Assembly: GCF_006439395.2 (NCBI RefSeq)
Contig: NZ_CP083950.1
Span: 2,542,001-2,606,000, forward strand
Length of the DNA: 64,000 nucleotides
DNA from: Mesorhizobium sp. B4-1-4
GTDB lineage: Bacteria > Pseudomonadota > Alphaproteobacteria > Rhizobiales > Rhizobiaceae
Direction: 5' to 3'
Positions 32,201-41,610 of this stretch are shown in pieces (position 1 is the first letter of the stretch; every line of letters begins with the position of its first letter). Both the position numbers and the translations under genes were made by a program. Under the pieces are notes generated by a model that saw only the letters and a list, made by a program, of their open reading frames with translations, had not been told where the DNA came from and did no database searches.

Positions 32201-34757
32201 CAAGGTCTCGCCGCATTTTGCGGGCGAACTTCTGATCAACATCGGTTCCGACAAGCTCTTGAAGACCATCACGGCGACCGTGCCGGCCGGCGGCAGCACC
32301 GTCGACATTCCGGTCGGCGACGACTGGGGTGCCGGCGCCTATGTCACCGCGACACTGTTCCGGCCGGGCGATGCCCAAGAGAGCCGCATGCCGGCCCGCG
32401 CCATCGGCGTGAAATGGCTGAAGGTCGACCCGGGCGCCAAGAAGCTCGCCGTTGCGCTCGCGCCGCCGGACAAGACCATGCCGCGCCGACAGCTGTCGAT
32501 TCCGGTTTCCGTGGCCGGCGTGCAGCCGGGAAGCAATGCCTATGTCATGGTCGCGGCCGTCGATGTCGGCATCCTCAACCTGACCAACTATAAGGCGCCG
32601 GACCCTGAGAACTGGTTCTTCGGCCAGCGCATGCTGGGCATGGAGATCCGCGACATCTACGGCCGCCTGATCGACGGCTCGCTAGGCACCACCGGCAAGC
32701 TGCGGACCGGCGGTGACGGCGCCAACATGCAGGCGCAAGGCAGCCCGCCCACCGAAAAGCTGGTCGCCTTCTTCTCTGGCCCTGTCCAACTCGACGCCGA
32801 CGGCAAGGCGCGGATCGATTTCGACATTCCGCAGTTCAACGGCACCGTGCGCGTCATGGCCGTCGCCTGGACCAAGGATGCCGTCGGCCATGCACAGTCG
32901 GATGTGATCGTGCGCGATCCCGTGGTGATCACGGCCGGCCTGCCGCGCTTCCTCGCCCCTGGGGACAACGCCGTCATGCGGCTCGACGTGGCTGACACCG
33001 ACGGCCCTGCCGGCGACTACGCGCTGTCGATCGACACCACGGGCGACCTGTCGACCGGCGACAAGCCCCTGCCCCAGAAGCTGACGCTCGCCCAGGGCAA
33101 GCGCCAGACCTTGACCGTGCCTCTGATCGCCAAGACGGCGGGCAATGCCTCGCTGACCATCCGGCTTGCCCATGCCGACGGCATCAAAGTCGAGCAGACG
33201 CTCTATGTGCCGGTGCGCCCGGCACAGCTGCCGGTCACCACCCGCCTGGTGGTCGACCTTAAGGGCAATGGCGGCGCGCTTCGCGTCGACAAGGAGCTTC
33301 TGGCGGCAAGCCTGCTTGATGGCGCCTCCGTCAGCGTCGGTGTTTCGCAGGCGGCTGCCTTCGACGTGCCCTCGCTCTTGATGACGCTCGACCGCTATCC
33401 CTATGGCTGCGCCGAGCAGACGACCAGCCGCGCCATGCCGCTCCTCTACGTCAACGAGATGGCCTCCGGCATCGGCATGGAAAGCGATCCAGACCTGCAT
33501 GGCCGCGTCCAGGATGCCATCTACAAGGTCCTGAGCTACCAATCCTCAAACGGCAGCTTCGGCCTGTGGGGACCCGGCTCCGGCGACCTGTGGCTCGACG
33601 CCTATGTCAGCGAGTTCCTGACCCGGGCGCGTGAGCAGAAACACGACGTGCCTGCCCAGGCCATGAACCAGGCGCTGAACAATTTGCAAAACTCGCTCGG
33701 CTATGACCAGAGCGTACAGGACCGCGGCAGCGAGATCGCCTACGCCCTCTATGTCCTGGCCCGCAACAAAAAGGCCTCGATCGGCGACCTGCGTTACTAT
33801 GCCGACACCCAGCTGGAAGCCTTCTCGAGTCCGATGGCCGTCGCCCAGTTGGCGGCGAGCCTGGCGCTCTACGGCGACACCCAGCGCTCGGAGGCGACGT
33901 TCAAGACCGCGCTGCAGCTTGCCAAGTCGACTACCGACTACGACTACTACCGCTCCGACTACGGCTCGCCGCTGCGTGACGGCGCGGCGATGCTGGCGCT
34001 GGCGGCGGAATCGAAGCCGGTGTCGACGATCGTGCCCGAGCTGATCAAGCTGGTGACCAGGGAACGGGCCGAAGCCCGCTGGACCGGCACCCAGGACGAA
34101 TCCTGGATGCTGCTGTCGGCTCGTGCGCTGAAGGAAGGCAATGATTCCATCACGCTGACCGTCAACGGCGCGCCGCATTCCGGCGGCTATTCCAACCAGG
34201 TCAACGGCTCCGACCTCGTCGACAGCCCGCTCGAAATCGCCAACACCGGCAAGACCCCGCTGCAGGCCGTCGTCACCACCGTGGCGTCGCCGGTCCAGCC
34301 TTTGCCGGCCGGCGGTGAAGGCTTCACCATCGCGCGCACCTACTACAAGCTCGACGGCACCGAAGCCAATGTGACGGAGGCAACGCAGAACGAACGCTAT
34401 GTCGTCGTGCTCAAGGTGACGGAGCAGAACAGCTGGCCCTCGCGCCTGCTGGTCACCGACCTTCTGCCGGCCGGCTTCGAGATCGACAACCCCGGCCTGG
34501 TCTCCAGTGCCCAGCTGACGAACTTCTCCTGGCTGGCACAGACCGACGCCGCCCATCTCGAATTCCGCGACGACCGTTTCGTTGCGGCGTTCAACCCGGC
34601 CGATGGCGACCATGACCACAATCTGACGCTCGCCTATGTCGTGCGCGCCGTGACGCCGGGCACCTACGCCCATCCCGCGGCAACGGTGGAGGACATGTAC
34701 CGGCCGCAATATTCGGCCCGCACCGCCACCGGCATGATGGAGATCAAGGCGCCGTAA
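29277..34757 (+). CDS. bacterial alpha-2-macroglobulin (YfhM-like) with N-terminal PAN/apple-type domain
   Basis: This 1826-residue periplasmic protein should trap attacking proteases by covalent thioester coupling. A signal peptide (RGLSILILLFFALGTVAQAA) is followed by a cysteine-rich PAN/apple-like domain at about residues 30-90 (LDQCKTTCLGDPACRAFTYN, then AKWCFLKSDYNQL), not present in E. coli YfhM. A TPR-like segment covers about residues 130-270. MG domains follow (GVYVLTAQAVNDKGDSYNSL; YAWTERGIYRAGEDVHVAAL). The thioester motif is intact at YPYGCAEQTTSR (Cys1378), within the alpha-toroid, and a C-terminal domain ends the chain. GGAGG precedes the ATG. It is followed by pbpC, the E. coli gene order. 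It carries no lipobox and may be soluble. Confidence 0.94.
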   Translation: MAMRAARGLSILILLFFALGTVAQAAEARKIATTDNSDYFGFDLRSDQNVTLDQCKTTCLGDPACRAFTYNTKAKWCFLKSDYNQLKPFNGAVAGKIVNIDGDPDIGAPPELAFFPNWMADQAQQYSNKLLGPAFTKPTEGMAALTNAAEQAVLTGDHHSAMQKYEAAVSVMPDDGQLWLDLARETLAVQPAANTSEASTLPANGTSAAFNAYKLLRTTKTRADVLALLGAGLDKRDLYRPALQAYEASLALVASPSVQAEYADLKARKGFRVIDHSVDADTSAPRICAQFSEELVKTGVDYAQFVTVDNAPPKGVEAKDKQICVEGLEHGQHYDVTFRAGLPAAIGEVTAAPVVLSIYVQDRAPSARFTGDSFVLPAGARRGIPVVTVNMNAAEMKLFRIGDRSLAQLLSGYQFLHQLDGYDISTVSEQMGAPVWHGQLDIVNDLNKEVTTSFPVDEALPQRKPGVYVLTAQAVNDKGDSYNSLATQWFVVSDIGLSTYTGQDGLNVFARSLGSAKPIAGAELTLVARNNEVLGTATSDADGHAVFNPGLTRGDGGMAPAVLMAKQGDNDFVFLDMSKAGFDLSDRGVTGRAAPGALDVYAWTERGIYRAGEDVHVAALARDGAAKAVENLPLTFIFSRPDGVEDRRIVSDGASAGGHAVDLPLEPNAMRGTWSVSIHTDPKQPAVASQMFLVEDFVPDRIEFDMKADKQEIARGETANINIDGRFLYGAPAAGLALEGELTLSTSRDWDRFPDFSFGLADEQSAEPTVTPLANLPVVGDDGKATFPISVDQLPSTTKLVDGKVTVRMREAGGRAIERSLNIGIRPQGHMIGIRPDFADNEVPQGGTAKFSLIAVDPDGKREALKGARWTLVKVERNYQWYRSNNSWNYEPVTFTKSIANGQVDLGADGDATVSLPVDWGQYRLEVETSDPEGPATSYEFDAGWYVASTTTETPDGLEIALDKDNYAAGEVAKLKVSPHFAGELLINIGSDKLLKTITATVPAGGSTVDIPVGDDWGAGAYVTATLFRPGDAQESRMPARAIGVKWLKVDPGAKKLAVALAPPDKTMPRRQLSIPVSVAGVQPGSNAYVMVAAVDVGILNLTNYKAPDPENWFFGQRMLGMEIRDIYGRLIDGSLGTTGKLRTGGDGANMQAQGSPPTEKLVAFFSGPVQLDADGKARIDFDIPQFNGTVRVMAVAWTKDAVGHAQSDVIVRDPVVITAGLPRFLAPGDNAVMRLDVADTDGPAGDYALSIDTTGDLSTGDKPLPQKLTLAQGKRQTLTVPLIAKTAGNASLTIRLAHADGIKVEQTLYVPVRPAQLPVTTRLVVDLKGNGGALRVDKELLAASLLDGASVSVGVSQAAAFDVPSLLMTLDRYPYGCAEQTTSRAMPLLYVNEMASGIGMESDPDLHGRVQDAIYKVLSYQSSNGSFGLWGPGSGDLWLDAYVSEFLTRAREQKHDVPAQAMNQALNNLQNSLGYDQSVQDRGSEIAYALYVLARNKKASIGDLRYYADTQLEAFSSPMAVAQLAASLALYGDTQRSEATFKTALQLAKSTTDYDYYRSDYGSPLRDGAAMLALAAESKPVSTIVPELIKLVTRERAEARWTGTQDESWMLLSARALKEGNDSITLTVNGAPHSGGYSNQVNGSDLVDSPLEIANTGKTPLQAVVTTVASPVQPLPAGGEGFTIARTYYKLDGTEANVTEATQNERYVVVLKVTEQNSWPSRLLVTDLLPAGFEIDNPGLVSSAQLTNFSWLAQTDAAHLEFRDDRFVAAFNPADGDHDHNLTLAYVVRAVTPGTYAHPAATVEDMYRPQYSARTATGMMEIKAP

Positions 34758-34787
34758 GGTGTGCTGACAACTATGAACAGGACGATG

Positions 34788-34968
34788 GCGCCGCCCCTCA
34801 TCCGCCTGCCGGCACCTTCTCCCCGTATAGTGACGGGGAGAAGGGGACTGCCGCGAATTTCGCCGCTGTTTCTGCAACGCTGGCGATTGGCGAAACCATC
34901 AGCAACAGCCTCTTTCTCCCCGTCTCTATACGGGGAGAAATGCCCGGCAGGGCGATGAGGGGCGGCGC
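34788..34968. repeat. nested palindromic intergenic element, copy B
   Basis: This 181-bp element has 13-bp perfect outer arms GCGCCGCCCCTCA / TGAGGGGCGGCGC. The left hairpin is CTTCTCCCCGTATAGTGACG, closing with GGGAGAAG. The right hairpin is TTTCTCCCCGTCTCTATACG, closing with GGGAGAAA. CTGCCGGCA and TGCCCGGCAG subarms flank them. The central part contains GATTGGCGAAA. It lies between the macroglobulin gene and pbpC and ends 1 nt before the pbpC start codon. Confidence 0.85.
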
Positions 34969-34969
34969 G

Positions 34970-37060
34970 ATGCTCTCCAGAAAATTTCTTCGCCGCGCCG
35001 CCATAACCGCTGGTGCCTGCGCCGGCTTCCTGGCTCTTTCCTTCGCAGCCCTTTGGGAGCTCGACCGCGCCTTCCCGCCCCCGCTTCCCAAGAAACTCGC
35101 CGTCTCCACCGAGGTCCAGGACCGCGATGGCCAGTTATTGCGCGCCTTCGCCACGCCGGACGGCTACTGGCGGCTCGAAACCCATCTCGATCAGGTCGAC
35201 AAGCAGTTCGTCGATATGCTGGTCACCTATGAGGACAAGCGTTTCTGGGATCATGACGGCGTCGACGTGTTGGCGCTTGGCCGCGCCGCCGGCCAGCTCG
35301 TCACCAGCGGCCACATCGTTTCCGGGGGCTCGACCCTGTCGATGCAGCTTGCGCGCCTGATCGAGCCGCGCGAAAGCCGCAGCATCGGTTCCAAGATCAA
35401 GCAGATGCTGCGCGCCATCCAGATCGAGCGGCGGCTGTCCAAGCGCGAGATCCTCGAACGCTACCTGACGCTGGCGCCCTATGGCGGCAACCTCGAAGGC
35501 GTGCGCGCCGCCTCGCTCGCCTATTTCGGCAAGGAGCCGAAGCGGCTCACCGTCTCTGAAGCCGCGCTGCTCGTCGCCCTGCCCCAATTACCGGAAAAGC
35601 GCCGGCCTGACCGCAACCTCGAAATCGCCCATGCCGCCCGCGACCGAGTGCTGAGCCGCATGGTCTCATCCGGCCTGATCGGCGAGCGCGAGGCGGGACG
35701 CGCAGCACTCGACGATGTGTCGGGCCTGCGCCGCACCTTGCCGGCGCTGGCGGCACATGCCTCCTATGCGATGCTGCCGAAAGCCGTGCCCGGACAGCCG
35801 CTCAAGCTGATGATCCGCAAAAGCGTCCAGCAAGGATTGGAACAGGTGGCGCGCGACGCCGCCGCCAAGCTTGGGCCGCGTCTCTCCGTCGCCATGGTGC
35901 TGGCCGACTCCCGCACCGGCGACATTCTGGGCGAAGTCGGCTCGGCTAACTTCTTCGACGCCAGCCGTTCCGGCTGGATCGACATGACCAAGGTCGTGCG
36001 CTCGCCCGGCTCGACGCTGAAGCCGTTCATCTACGGCCTCGCCTTCGAACAGGGGCTGGTGGCGCAGGAAACGCTGATCGAGGACAGCCCTGTCGATTTC
36101 AGCGGGTACAGGCCGAGGAATTTCGACATGGGCTACCAGGGTGACGTCAGCATCCGCCAGGCGCTGCAACTGTCGCTCAATGTGCCGGCGATCCGCGTGC
36201 TCGACGCCGTCGGCCCGGCGCGGTTGACCGCGCGCTTCCGCCAGGCGGGCGTCAACCCGATCCTGCCGGTCAATGAGGCGCCGGGCCTGGCCATTGGCCT
36301 CGGCGGGGTTGGCGTCACGCTGCGCGATCTGGTCCAGCTCTATACGGGGCTCGCCAATGGCGGCAAGACGCACACGTTGCACGATGGCACCGAACCGGCC
36401 AATGCCGAAAGCTCGGCCACCACCATCCTCAACGACCAGGCCAACTGGCAGATCATCGACATATTGTCGGGGGTCAAGCCGCCGGAAGGCGCCTTGCAGC
36501 GTGGCATCGCCTACAAGACCGGAACCTCCTACGGTTACCGCGACGCCTGGTCGGTCGGCTTCGACGGCCGCTATGTGTTGGGCGTCTGGGTTGGCCGGCC
36601 CGACGCCGGCGCTGTGCCCGGTCTCTCCGGCTATGTCTCGGCCGCGCCCATCCTGTTCGAAGGCTTTGTCCGCTCCGGCCTTGCCACCGTGCCGCTGCCG
36701 GGCAAGCCGCCCGGCGCTTTCACCCCCAGGCGAGAGGACCTGCCGGTAACACTTGCCCGCTTCGGCGCCGGTTCGGACGGTCTCGTGCAGGCAACGCCGA
36801 CCGAGCCGGCCCCAACCATCGTCTTTCCACCGGACGGCGCCCGCGTCGATCTCGGCACCACTTCTGCCGATGCCACGCCGCTGGTGCTCAAGCTGCAGGG
36901 CGGCCGCGCCCCATTCCGCTGGCTTGCCAACGGCAAGCCGTTGGTTGGTATCGACCGCCGCCGCACGGCGACCTGGCAACCGGACGGCGCTGGCTATTCG
37001 ACGCTGACCGTGATCGACGCCGTGGGACGGGCGGCCAGCGTGAAGGTTTTCGTTGAATAA
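34970..37060 (+). CDS. pbpC: penicillin-binding protein 1C (bifunctional peptidoglycan synthase)
   Basis: This 696-residue class A penicillin-binding protein has an N-terminal TM anchor (ITAGACAGFLALSFAALWEL). The GT51 glycosyltransferase domain covers about residues 60-230: YEDKRFWDHDGVD has the catalytic Glu88, then GGSTLSMQLARLIEPRESRS. The transpeptidase domain covers about residues 290-570: active serine 348 in SPGSTLKPFIYG, LSLNVPA as the SxN motif and the KTG box at YKTGTSYGYRDAW (Lys516). The C-terminal PBP1C-type domain is IVFPPDGARVDLGTTSADAT onward. Length is close to E. coli PbpC (770). I chose the ATG at 34970, just past the repeat; upstream starts at 34940 and 34955 lie inside the repeat. 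It works beside the macroglobulin, presumably to repair the wall after attack. Confidence 0.94.
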   Translation: MLSRKFLRRAAITAGACAGFLALSFAALWELDRAFPPPLPKKLAVSTEVQDRDGQLLRAFATPDGYWRLETHLDQVDKQFVDMLVTYEDKRFWDHDGVDVLALGRAAGQLVTSGHIVSGGSTLSMQLARLIEPRESRSIGSKIKQMLRAIQIERRLSKREILERYLTLAPYGGNLEGVRAASLAYFGKEPKRLTVSEAALLVALPQLPEKRRPDRNLEIAHAARDRVLSRMVSSGLIGEREAGRAALDDVSGLRRTLPALAAHASYAMLPKAVPGQPLKLMIRKSVQQGLEQVARDAAAKLGPRLSVAMVLADSRTGDILGEVGSANFFDASRSGWIDMTKVVRSPGSTLKPFIYGLAFEQGLVAQETLIEDSPVDFSGYRPRNFDMGYQGDVSIRQALQLSLNVPAIRVLDAVGPARLTARFRQAGVNPILPVNEAPGLAIGLGGVGVTLRDLVQLYTGLANGGKTHTLHDGTEPANAESSATTILNDQANWQIIDILSGVKPPEGALQRGIAYKTGTSYGYRDAWSVGFDGRYVLGVWVGRPDAGAVPGLSGYVSAAPILFEGFVRSGLATVPLPGKPPGAFTPRREDLPVTLARFGAGSDGLVQATPTEPAPTIVFPPDGARVDLGTTSADATPLVLKLQGGRAPFRWLANGKPLVGIDRRRTATWQPDGAGYSTLTVIDAVGRAASVKVFVE

Positions 37061-37257
37061 ACGAGGCCAGGCGATTCAGCGCATTGATTTTTTGTAGGTA
37101 GAGTTTGGAAGATTATTGCCCATGCCGATCGCGAGGCTGGGTGACGGATATCGATCCTCACCGAGCATGGATGAGGAAAACATTTCGCGACACAGCCCGA
37201 TGTCGTCGAAGATTTTCTCCAGAAGGGCAAAAAAGGCAACATTCATTGCATCTAATT

Positions 37258-37274
37258 TCTATCAACTTGGTAGA
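37258..37274. promoter_or_regulatory. inverted repeat before the sulfate-binding-protein gene
   Basis: TCTATCAACTTGGTAGA is a 17-bp odd palindrome, with arms TCTATCAA and TTGGTAGA pairing at 7 of 8 positions. It lies 27 bp before the ATG, within an AT-rich stretch, where a regulator would block transcription. The Rrf2 gene at 43340 is the nearest candidate regulator, but nothing in the sequence proves it. Confidence 0.5.
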
Positions 37275-37300
37275 TTTTAAGCAGTTCAATGGAGGCAGAA

Positions 37301-38329
37301 ATGACCAAACCTCATTTCATGAAGCTGCTCGGCGCGCTGATCGCCACATCTGTCCAGTTCGGCACGCTCGGTTTCGCGTTTGCCGACACCACCATTCTCA
37401 ACGTGTCCTACGATCCAACACGCGAGTTGTACAAAGCCTATGACGAGACCTTCACCGCGCATTGGAAGGCCGAGACCGGCGAGACGGTGACCATCCAGCA
37501 GTCGCATGGCGGGTCGGCCGCACAGGCTCGCGCCGTCATCGATGGCCTCGACGCCGACGTCGTGACGCTGGCGCTCGAGGGCGACATCAACGCCATCGTC
37601 TCGAAGTCGAAGAAGATCAATCCCGACTGGCGCACGAAATTCGAGAACAATTCAGCGCCTTACACCTCGACCATCATCTTCCTCGTCCGCAAGGGCAATC
37701 CCAAAGCCATCCACGACTGGAACGATCTGGTGAAGGACGGCGTCCAGGTGATCACGCCCAACCCCAAGACCTCGGGTGGCGCACGCTGGAACTATCTGGC
37801 CGCCTGGGCCTACGCCAACGCTCACGACGGCGGCGACGAGGCCAGGAACAAGGAATTCGTCGGCAAGCTCTATGCCAATGCGCCGGTACTCGACACCGGT
37901 GCGCGCGGCTCGACCGTGACCTTCGCGCAAAAAGGCCTGGGCGATGTGCTGATTGCCTGGGAAAACGACGCCTACCTGGCGCTTGACGAATTCGGTGCCG
38001 ACAATTTCGACATCGTCTATCCGCCGACCTCGATCCTGGCCGAACCGCCGGTGGCGATCGTCGATGCCAATGTCGATGCCAAGGGCACGCGCAAGGTCGC
38101 TGAAGCCTATCTGAGCTACCTCTATTCCAAGGAGGGGCAGACGATCATCGCCAAGAACCACTATCGGCCGGCCAAGCCCGAACTCGTAGCGCCGGCGGAT
38201 CTCCCCAAGACCCCGGATATCAAGCTGATCTCCATCGACGACCCGCTGTTCGGCGGCTGGAAAAAAGCCCAGCCTTACCATTTCGCCGACGGTGGTATAT
38301 TCGACCAGATCTACAAGCCGGCCCAGTAA
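37301..38329 (+). CDS. sulfate ABC transporter substrate-binding protein
   Basis: This 342-residue periplasmic sulfate/thiosulfate-binding protein is of the Sbp/CysP type. The signal peptide covers about residues 5-30 ([20 protein letters not shown]). Family motifs are [60 protein letters not shown] and [20 protein letters not shown]. The SHGGS and [10 protein letters not shown] loops hold sulfate in known structures. The ATG at 37301 has GGAGG 6 nt upstream, so the frame from 37289 is too long. It is the first gene of the operon with cysT, cysW and cysA. Confidence 0.95.
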   Translation: MTKPHFMKLLGALIATSVQFGTLGFAFADTTILNVSYDPTRELYKAYDETFTAHWKAETGETVTIQQSHGGSAAQARAVIDGLDADVVTLALEGDINAIVSKSKKINPDWRTKFENNSAPYTSTIIFLVRKGNPKAIHDWNDLVKDGVQVITPNPKTSGGARWNYLAAWAYANAHDGGDEARNKEFVGKLYANAPVLDTGARGSTVTFAQKGLGDVLIAWENDAYLALDEFGADNFDIVYPPTSILAEPPVAIVDANVDAKGTRKVAEAYLSYLYSKEGQTIIAKNHYRPAKPELVAPADLPKTPDIKLISIDDPLFGGWKKAQPYHFADGGIFDQIYKPAQ

Positions 38330-38346
38330 GAATAGACCAGGACAAC

Positions 38347-39198
38347 ATGACCACAGCACCCGCGCAGGCGGGGTGGCGGTTCAGACAGCCGAGCGTCATT
38401 CCGGGTTTCGGATTGACGCTCGGCTTCTCGCTTGCCTACCTCACCCTCATCATCCTGATCCCCTTGTCGGGGCTGATCTGGCGTTCGGCCGCCCTCGGCT
38501 GGACCGATTTCTGGGCGATCGCCATCGATCGCCGCACCACCAATGCGCTGGAAATCAGTTTCGGCACCGCCTTCATCGCGGCTGCCGTCAATGTGATCTT
38601 CGGCACGCTCGTCGCCTGGGTCCTGGTGCGCTACCGCTTTCCCGGCCGCCGCATTGTCGACGCCATGGTCGACCTGCCCTTCGCGCTGCCGACGGCGGTG
38701 GCCGGCATCGCGCTGACCACACTCTATGCACCGAACGGCTGGATCGGCAAATTGCTGATGCCGCTCGGCATCAAGGTCGCCTACACGCCATCAGGCATCG
38801 TCATCGCGCTGGTCTTCATCGGCCTGCCCTTCGTCGTGCGCACTGTGCAGCCGATCATGGAGGAAATCGACAAGGAGGTAGAGGAAGCCGCCGCCACGCT
38901 TGGCGCGAACCGGTTTCAGATCATCACCCGTGTGCTGTTTCCAGGCCTTGCGCCAGCCATTATCACCGGCTTTTCGCTCGCCTTCGCGCGCGGTGTCGGA
39001 GAATACGGCTCGGTCATCTTCATCGCCGGCAACTTGCCCTACAAATCCGAGATCGCGCCGCTTCTGATCGTCATCCGGCTTGAGGAGTACAACTACCCCG
39101 CCGCCACCGCGATCGCGGCGATCATGTTGTTGCTGTCTTTCATCATGCTTCTGGTCGTCAATCTCGTGCAGACATGGAGCCGCAAGCGCTATGGCTGA
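38347..39198 (+). CDS. cysT: sulfate ABC transporter permease CysT
   Basis: This 283-residue inner-membrane permease is one of two for sulfate and thiosulfate import. TM segments include [40 protein letters not shown] and [20 protein letters not shown]. The family sequences [20 protein letters not shown] and [20 protein letters not shown], the EAA coupling loop, are complete. It starts 17 nt after the binding-protein gene and overlaps cysW by 8 nt (ATGGCTGA), which implies coupled synthesis. Also named cysU in E. coli. Confidence 0.96.
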   Translation: MTTAPAQAGWRFRQPSVIPGFGLTLGFSLAYLTLIILIPLSGLIWRSAALGWTDFWAIAIDRRTTNALEISFGTAFIAAAVNVIFGTLVAWVLVRYRFPGRRIVDAMVDLPFALPTAVAGIALTTLYAPNGWIGKLLMPLGIKVAYTPSGIVIALVFIGLPFVVRTVQPIMEEIDKEVEEAAATLGANRFQIITRVLFPGLAPAIITGFSLAFARGVGEYGSVIFIAGNLPYKSEIAPLLIVIRLEEYNYPAATAIAAIMLLLSFIMLLVVNLVQTWSRKRYG

Positions 39199-40075
39199 TC
39201 CCGAGATCAAATCCTACGAGCTGTATCATGAAAGCCGCTCGGCGGCGGTCACCGAAAGCCGCCCGGCGCAAGCCGTGCTCATGGTCGTCACCTTCGCCTT
39301 TCTGGGCATTTTCCTGCTGTTGCCGCTGATCATCGTCTTCCATGAAGCGCTCGCCAAAGGCGTCGGCGCCTACACGCAATCGCTCGGCGACGCCGATACG
39401 CGCTCGGCGATCCGGCTGACGCTGCTGGTGGCGGCGATCTCGGTGCCGCTCAACATTGTCTTCGGCATCTCCGCGGCCTGGGCGATCGCCAAGTTCGAGT
39501 TCAAGGGCAAGGCCTTCCTGACCACGCTGATCGACCTGCCCTTCTCGGTCTCGCCGGTCATATCGGGACTGGTCTACGTGCTTATGTTCGGCGCCCAGGG
39601 GCTGCTTGGCGCCTGGTTGAAGGCCAACGGCATCGTCATCCTGTTCGCCGTGCCGGGCATCGTGCTCGCCACCATCTTCGTCACCTTCCCCTTTGTCGCC
39701 CGCGAACTGATCCCGCTGATGCAGGAACAGGGCAATGGCGATGAGGAAGCAGCGCTCTCCCTCGGCGCCAATGGCTGGCAGACCTTCTGGTATGTGACGC
39801 TGCCCAACGTCAAATGGGGCCTGCTCTATGGCGTGCTGTTGTGTAACGCCCGCGCCATGGGCGAGTTCGGCGCGGTCTCGGTGGTTTCGGGCCATATCAG
39901 GGGCCTGACCAACACCATGCCGCTGCATGTCGAAATCCTCTACAATGAATACAATGCCGTAGGCGCCTTTGCCGTCGCCTCGTTGCTGGCCGGCCTCGCG
40001 CTTGTCACGCTGGTGTTGAAAACACTGCTCGAGATGCGCTACGGCGCCGAACTCGCCGCGACGCGCGGGCATTAG
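39191..40075 (+). CDS. cysW: sulfate ABC transporter permease CysW
   Basis: This is a 294-residue permease and the partner of CysT. TM segments include [20 protein letters not shown] and [29 protein letters not shown] sequence is present as [20 protein letters not shown]. The coupling loop is [20 protein letters not shown], and the C-terminal part [20 protein letters not shown] is highly characteristic of CysW. The ATG at 39191 lies inside the last codons of cysT; a frame open from 39080 has no family similarity before this point. About 70 bp, holding a small repeat, separate it from cysA. Confidence 0.95.
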   Translation: MADPEIKSYELYHESRSAAVTESRPAQAVLMVVTFAFLGIFLLLPLIIVFHEALAKGVGAYTQSLGDADTRSAIRLTLLVAAISVPLNIVFGISAAWAIAKFEFKGKAFLTTLIDLPFSVSPVISGLVYVLMFGAQGLLGAWLKANGIVILFAVPGIVLATIFVTFPFVARELIPLMQEQGNGDEEAALSLGANGWQTFWYVTLPNVKWGLLYGVLLCNARAMGEFGAVSVVSGHIRGLTNTMPLHVEILYNEYNAVGAFAVASLLAGLALVTLVLKTLLEMRYGAELAATRGH

Positions 40076-40086
40076 CAATGCAGTCG

Positions 40087-40111
40087 CCCAAAAGTGGCTA
40101 CCGGTTTTGGG
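40087..40111. repeat. short rhizobial repeat fragment, hairpin between cysW and cysA
   Basis: CCCAAAA (40087-40093) and TTTTGGG (40105-40111) are perfect arms around GTGGCTACCGG. The wider string AAAAGTGGCTACCGGTTTTG resembles, from memory, a dispersed repeat of Rhizobiales genomes and the one at 14257-14350. It may modulate expression of cysA relative to cysW. Confidence 0.55.
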
Positions 40112-40145
40112 ATAACGAGATCCATCCACTACAAAGGGACTGTTG

Positions 40146-41201
40146 ATGGAAGTTCGCGTTGCCAACGTGCGCAAGGAATTCGAGCGGTTTCCGGCGCTCC
40201 ACGACGTGTCGCTCGACATCAAGTCCGGCGAGTTGATCGCGTTGCTGGGGCCCTCCGGTTCGGGCAAGACCACGCTGCTGCGGCTGATCGCCGGGCTGGA
40301 GCGGCCGACGCGCGGAAAGATCTTCTTCGGCGACGAGGATGCTTCGCAGAAGTCGATTCAGGAACGCAATGTCGGCTTCGTGTTCCAGCACTACGCGCTG
40401 TTCCGGCACATGACCGTGGCCGATAATATCGGTTTCGGCCTGAAGGTCCGGCACGGGCCGACGCGGCCGCCGGCCGCGGAAATCCGCCGCCGTGCCTCCG
40501 AGCTTCTCGATCTCGTCCAGCTTTCGGGACTGGAGAAGCGCTACCCGGCGCAACTCTCCGGTGGCCAGCGCCAGCGTGTCGCGCTGGCGCGCGCCATGGC
40601 GATCGAACCCAAGGTGCTGCTGCTCGACGAGCCGTTCGGCGCACTCGATGCGCAGGTGCGCCGCGAACTCCGCCGCTGGCTGCGCGAAATCCATGACCGC
40701 ACCGGCCACACCACCGTCTTCGTCACCCATGACCAGGAAGAGGCGCTGGAGCTTGCCGATCGCGTGGTGGTGATGAGCCAGGGCCGCATCGAGCAGGTCG
40801 GCACCGCCGACGACATCTACGACACCCCAAACTCTCCCTTCGTCTACGGCTTCATCGGTGAATCGAGCTCGCTTCCGGTCAAGGTCGAGAATGGCGAAAT
40901 CTGGCTCGCCGACCGTCCGATCGGGCTGCCGGCGCCGCGTGCGCCTTCGGGCGATGCGACGCTGTACTTCCGTCCGCACGATGTCGAACTGCTCGACGGC
41001 TGCAGCGGCTGCATCGCCGGCACCGTCGCCGCCAGCCGCCGCGTTGCCGGCACCCGGCGGGTGGAACTCGAGATCGGCGGCGAGCGCCAGCGCGTCGAGA
41101 TAGAGTTACCCGTCGACCACCCGGCGGCGCAGAAAAGCCGGGTTGCTTTCAGGCCGGGACGCTGGAAGCTGTTTCCGAAAGTCATAAACGTGACGGCCTG
41201 A
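40146..41201 (+). CDS. cysA: sulfate ABC transporter ATP-binding protein CysA
   Basis: This 351-residue ATPase of the sulfate importer begins [20 protein letters not shown]. Walker A is [20 protein letters not shown], the signature is [20 protein letters not shown], Walker B is [12 protein letters not shown], and the H-loop follows in [20 protein letters not shown]. The C-terminal TOBE-like regulatory domain begins near residue 240 ([20 protein letters not shown]). The ATG at 40146 is used; a TTG 3 nt earlier is less likely. It is the last gene of the sulfate operon, convergent with vapC 7 nt on. Confidence 0.95.
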   Translation: MEVRVANVRKEFERFPALHDVSLDIKSGELIALLGPSGSGKTTLLRLIAGLERPTRGKIFFGDEDASQKSIQERNVGFVFQHYALFRHMTVADNIGFGLKVRHGPTRPPAAEIRRRASELLDLVQLSGLEKRYPAQLSGGQRQRVALARAMAIEPKVLLLDEPFGALDAQVRRELRRWLREIHDRTGHTTVFVTHDQEEALELADRVVVMSQGRIEQVGTADDIYDTPNSPFVYGFIGESSSLPVKVENGEIWLADRPIGLPAPRAPSGDATLYFRPHDVELLDGCSGCIAGTVAASRRVAGTRRVELEIGGERQRVEIELPVDHPAAQKSRVAFRPGRWKLFPKVINVTA

Positions 41202-41208
41202 ATGAGCG

Positions 41209-41610
41209 TCAAGCCAGCCAGTTTTCAACCTTCAGCCCGCTGATCCGGGTGAATTCTCCAGTGTTGGCCGTTACCAGCGTGATACCAAGAGCGCAGGCAT
41301 GGGCAGCAATGAAGAGATCATTGTGGCCAATTGGTTGGCCGAGGCCTTCCAATTCGGCGCGTATGGCGCCGTAACCGGCGTCCGCCGGCACATCGAGCGG
41401 CAAAACAGGAATCTCAGCCAAAAGTTCCTCAACTTTCTTGAGCAGCTTTGCCGATCCCTTTCGGGCACAGCCATACCGCAATTCCGAGGCGACCACGATG
41501 CTGGTGCACACTGCGGAGTCCCCCACACGCAACACGGTACTCGCGGCTTTGCCAGCCGGGTTTCGGATCATGTCGCTGATAATGTTCGTGTCCAGCATGA
41601 ACCGTATCAA
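41209..41610 (-). CDS. vapC: VapC-type toxin, PIN-domain ribonuclease
   Basis: This 133-residue PIN-domain endoribonuclease is the usual length for VapC. The acidic active-site residues are present: MLDTNIISDMIRNP (first Asp), TSIVVASELRYGCARKG (Glu), GHNDLFIAAHACALGITLVT (Asp) and TANTGEFTRI (late Asp/Glu). VapC toxins cleave tRNA or rRNA and stop translation when antitoxin is lost. It overlaps vapB by 4 nt (41607-41610), the typical toxin-antitoxin coupling. It is inserted between the sulfate operon and a second sulfate-binding-protein gene. The target RNA is unknown. Confidence 0.92.
   Translation of the reverse strand: MIRFMLDTNIISDMIRNPAGKAASTVLRVGDSAVCTSIVVASELRYGCARKGSAKLLKKVEELLAEIPVLPLDVPADAGYGAIRAELEGLGQPIGHNDLFIAAHACALGITLVTANTGEFTRISGLKVENWLA

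Noticed and set aside
37061..37300. A SAM- or sulfur-type riboswitch before the sulfate operon
   Set aside because: I could not fold a known consensus in this stretch; only the 17-bp dyad at 37258-37274 stands out.
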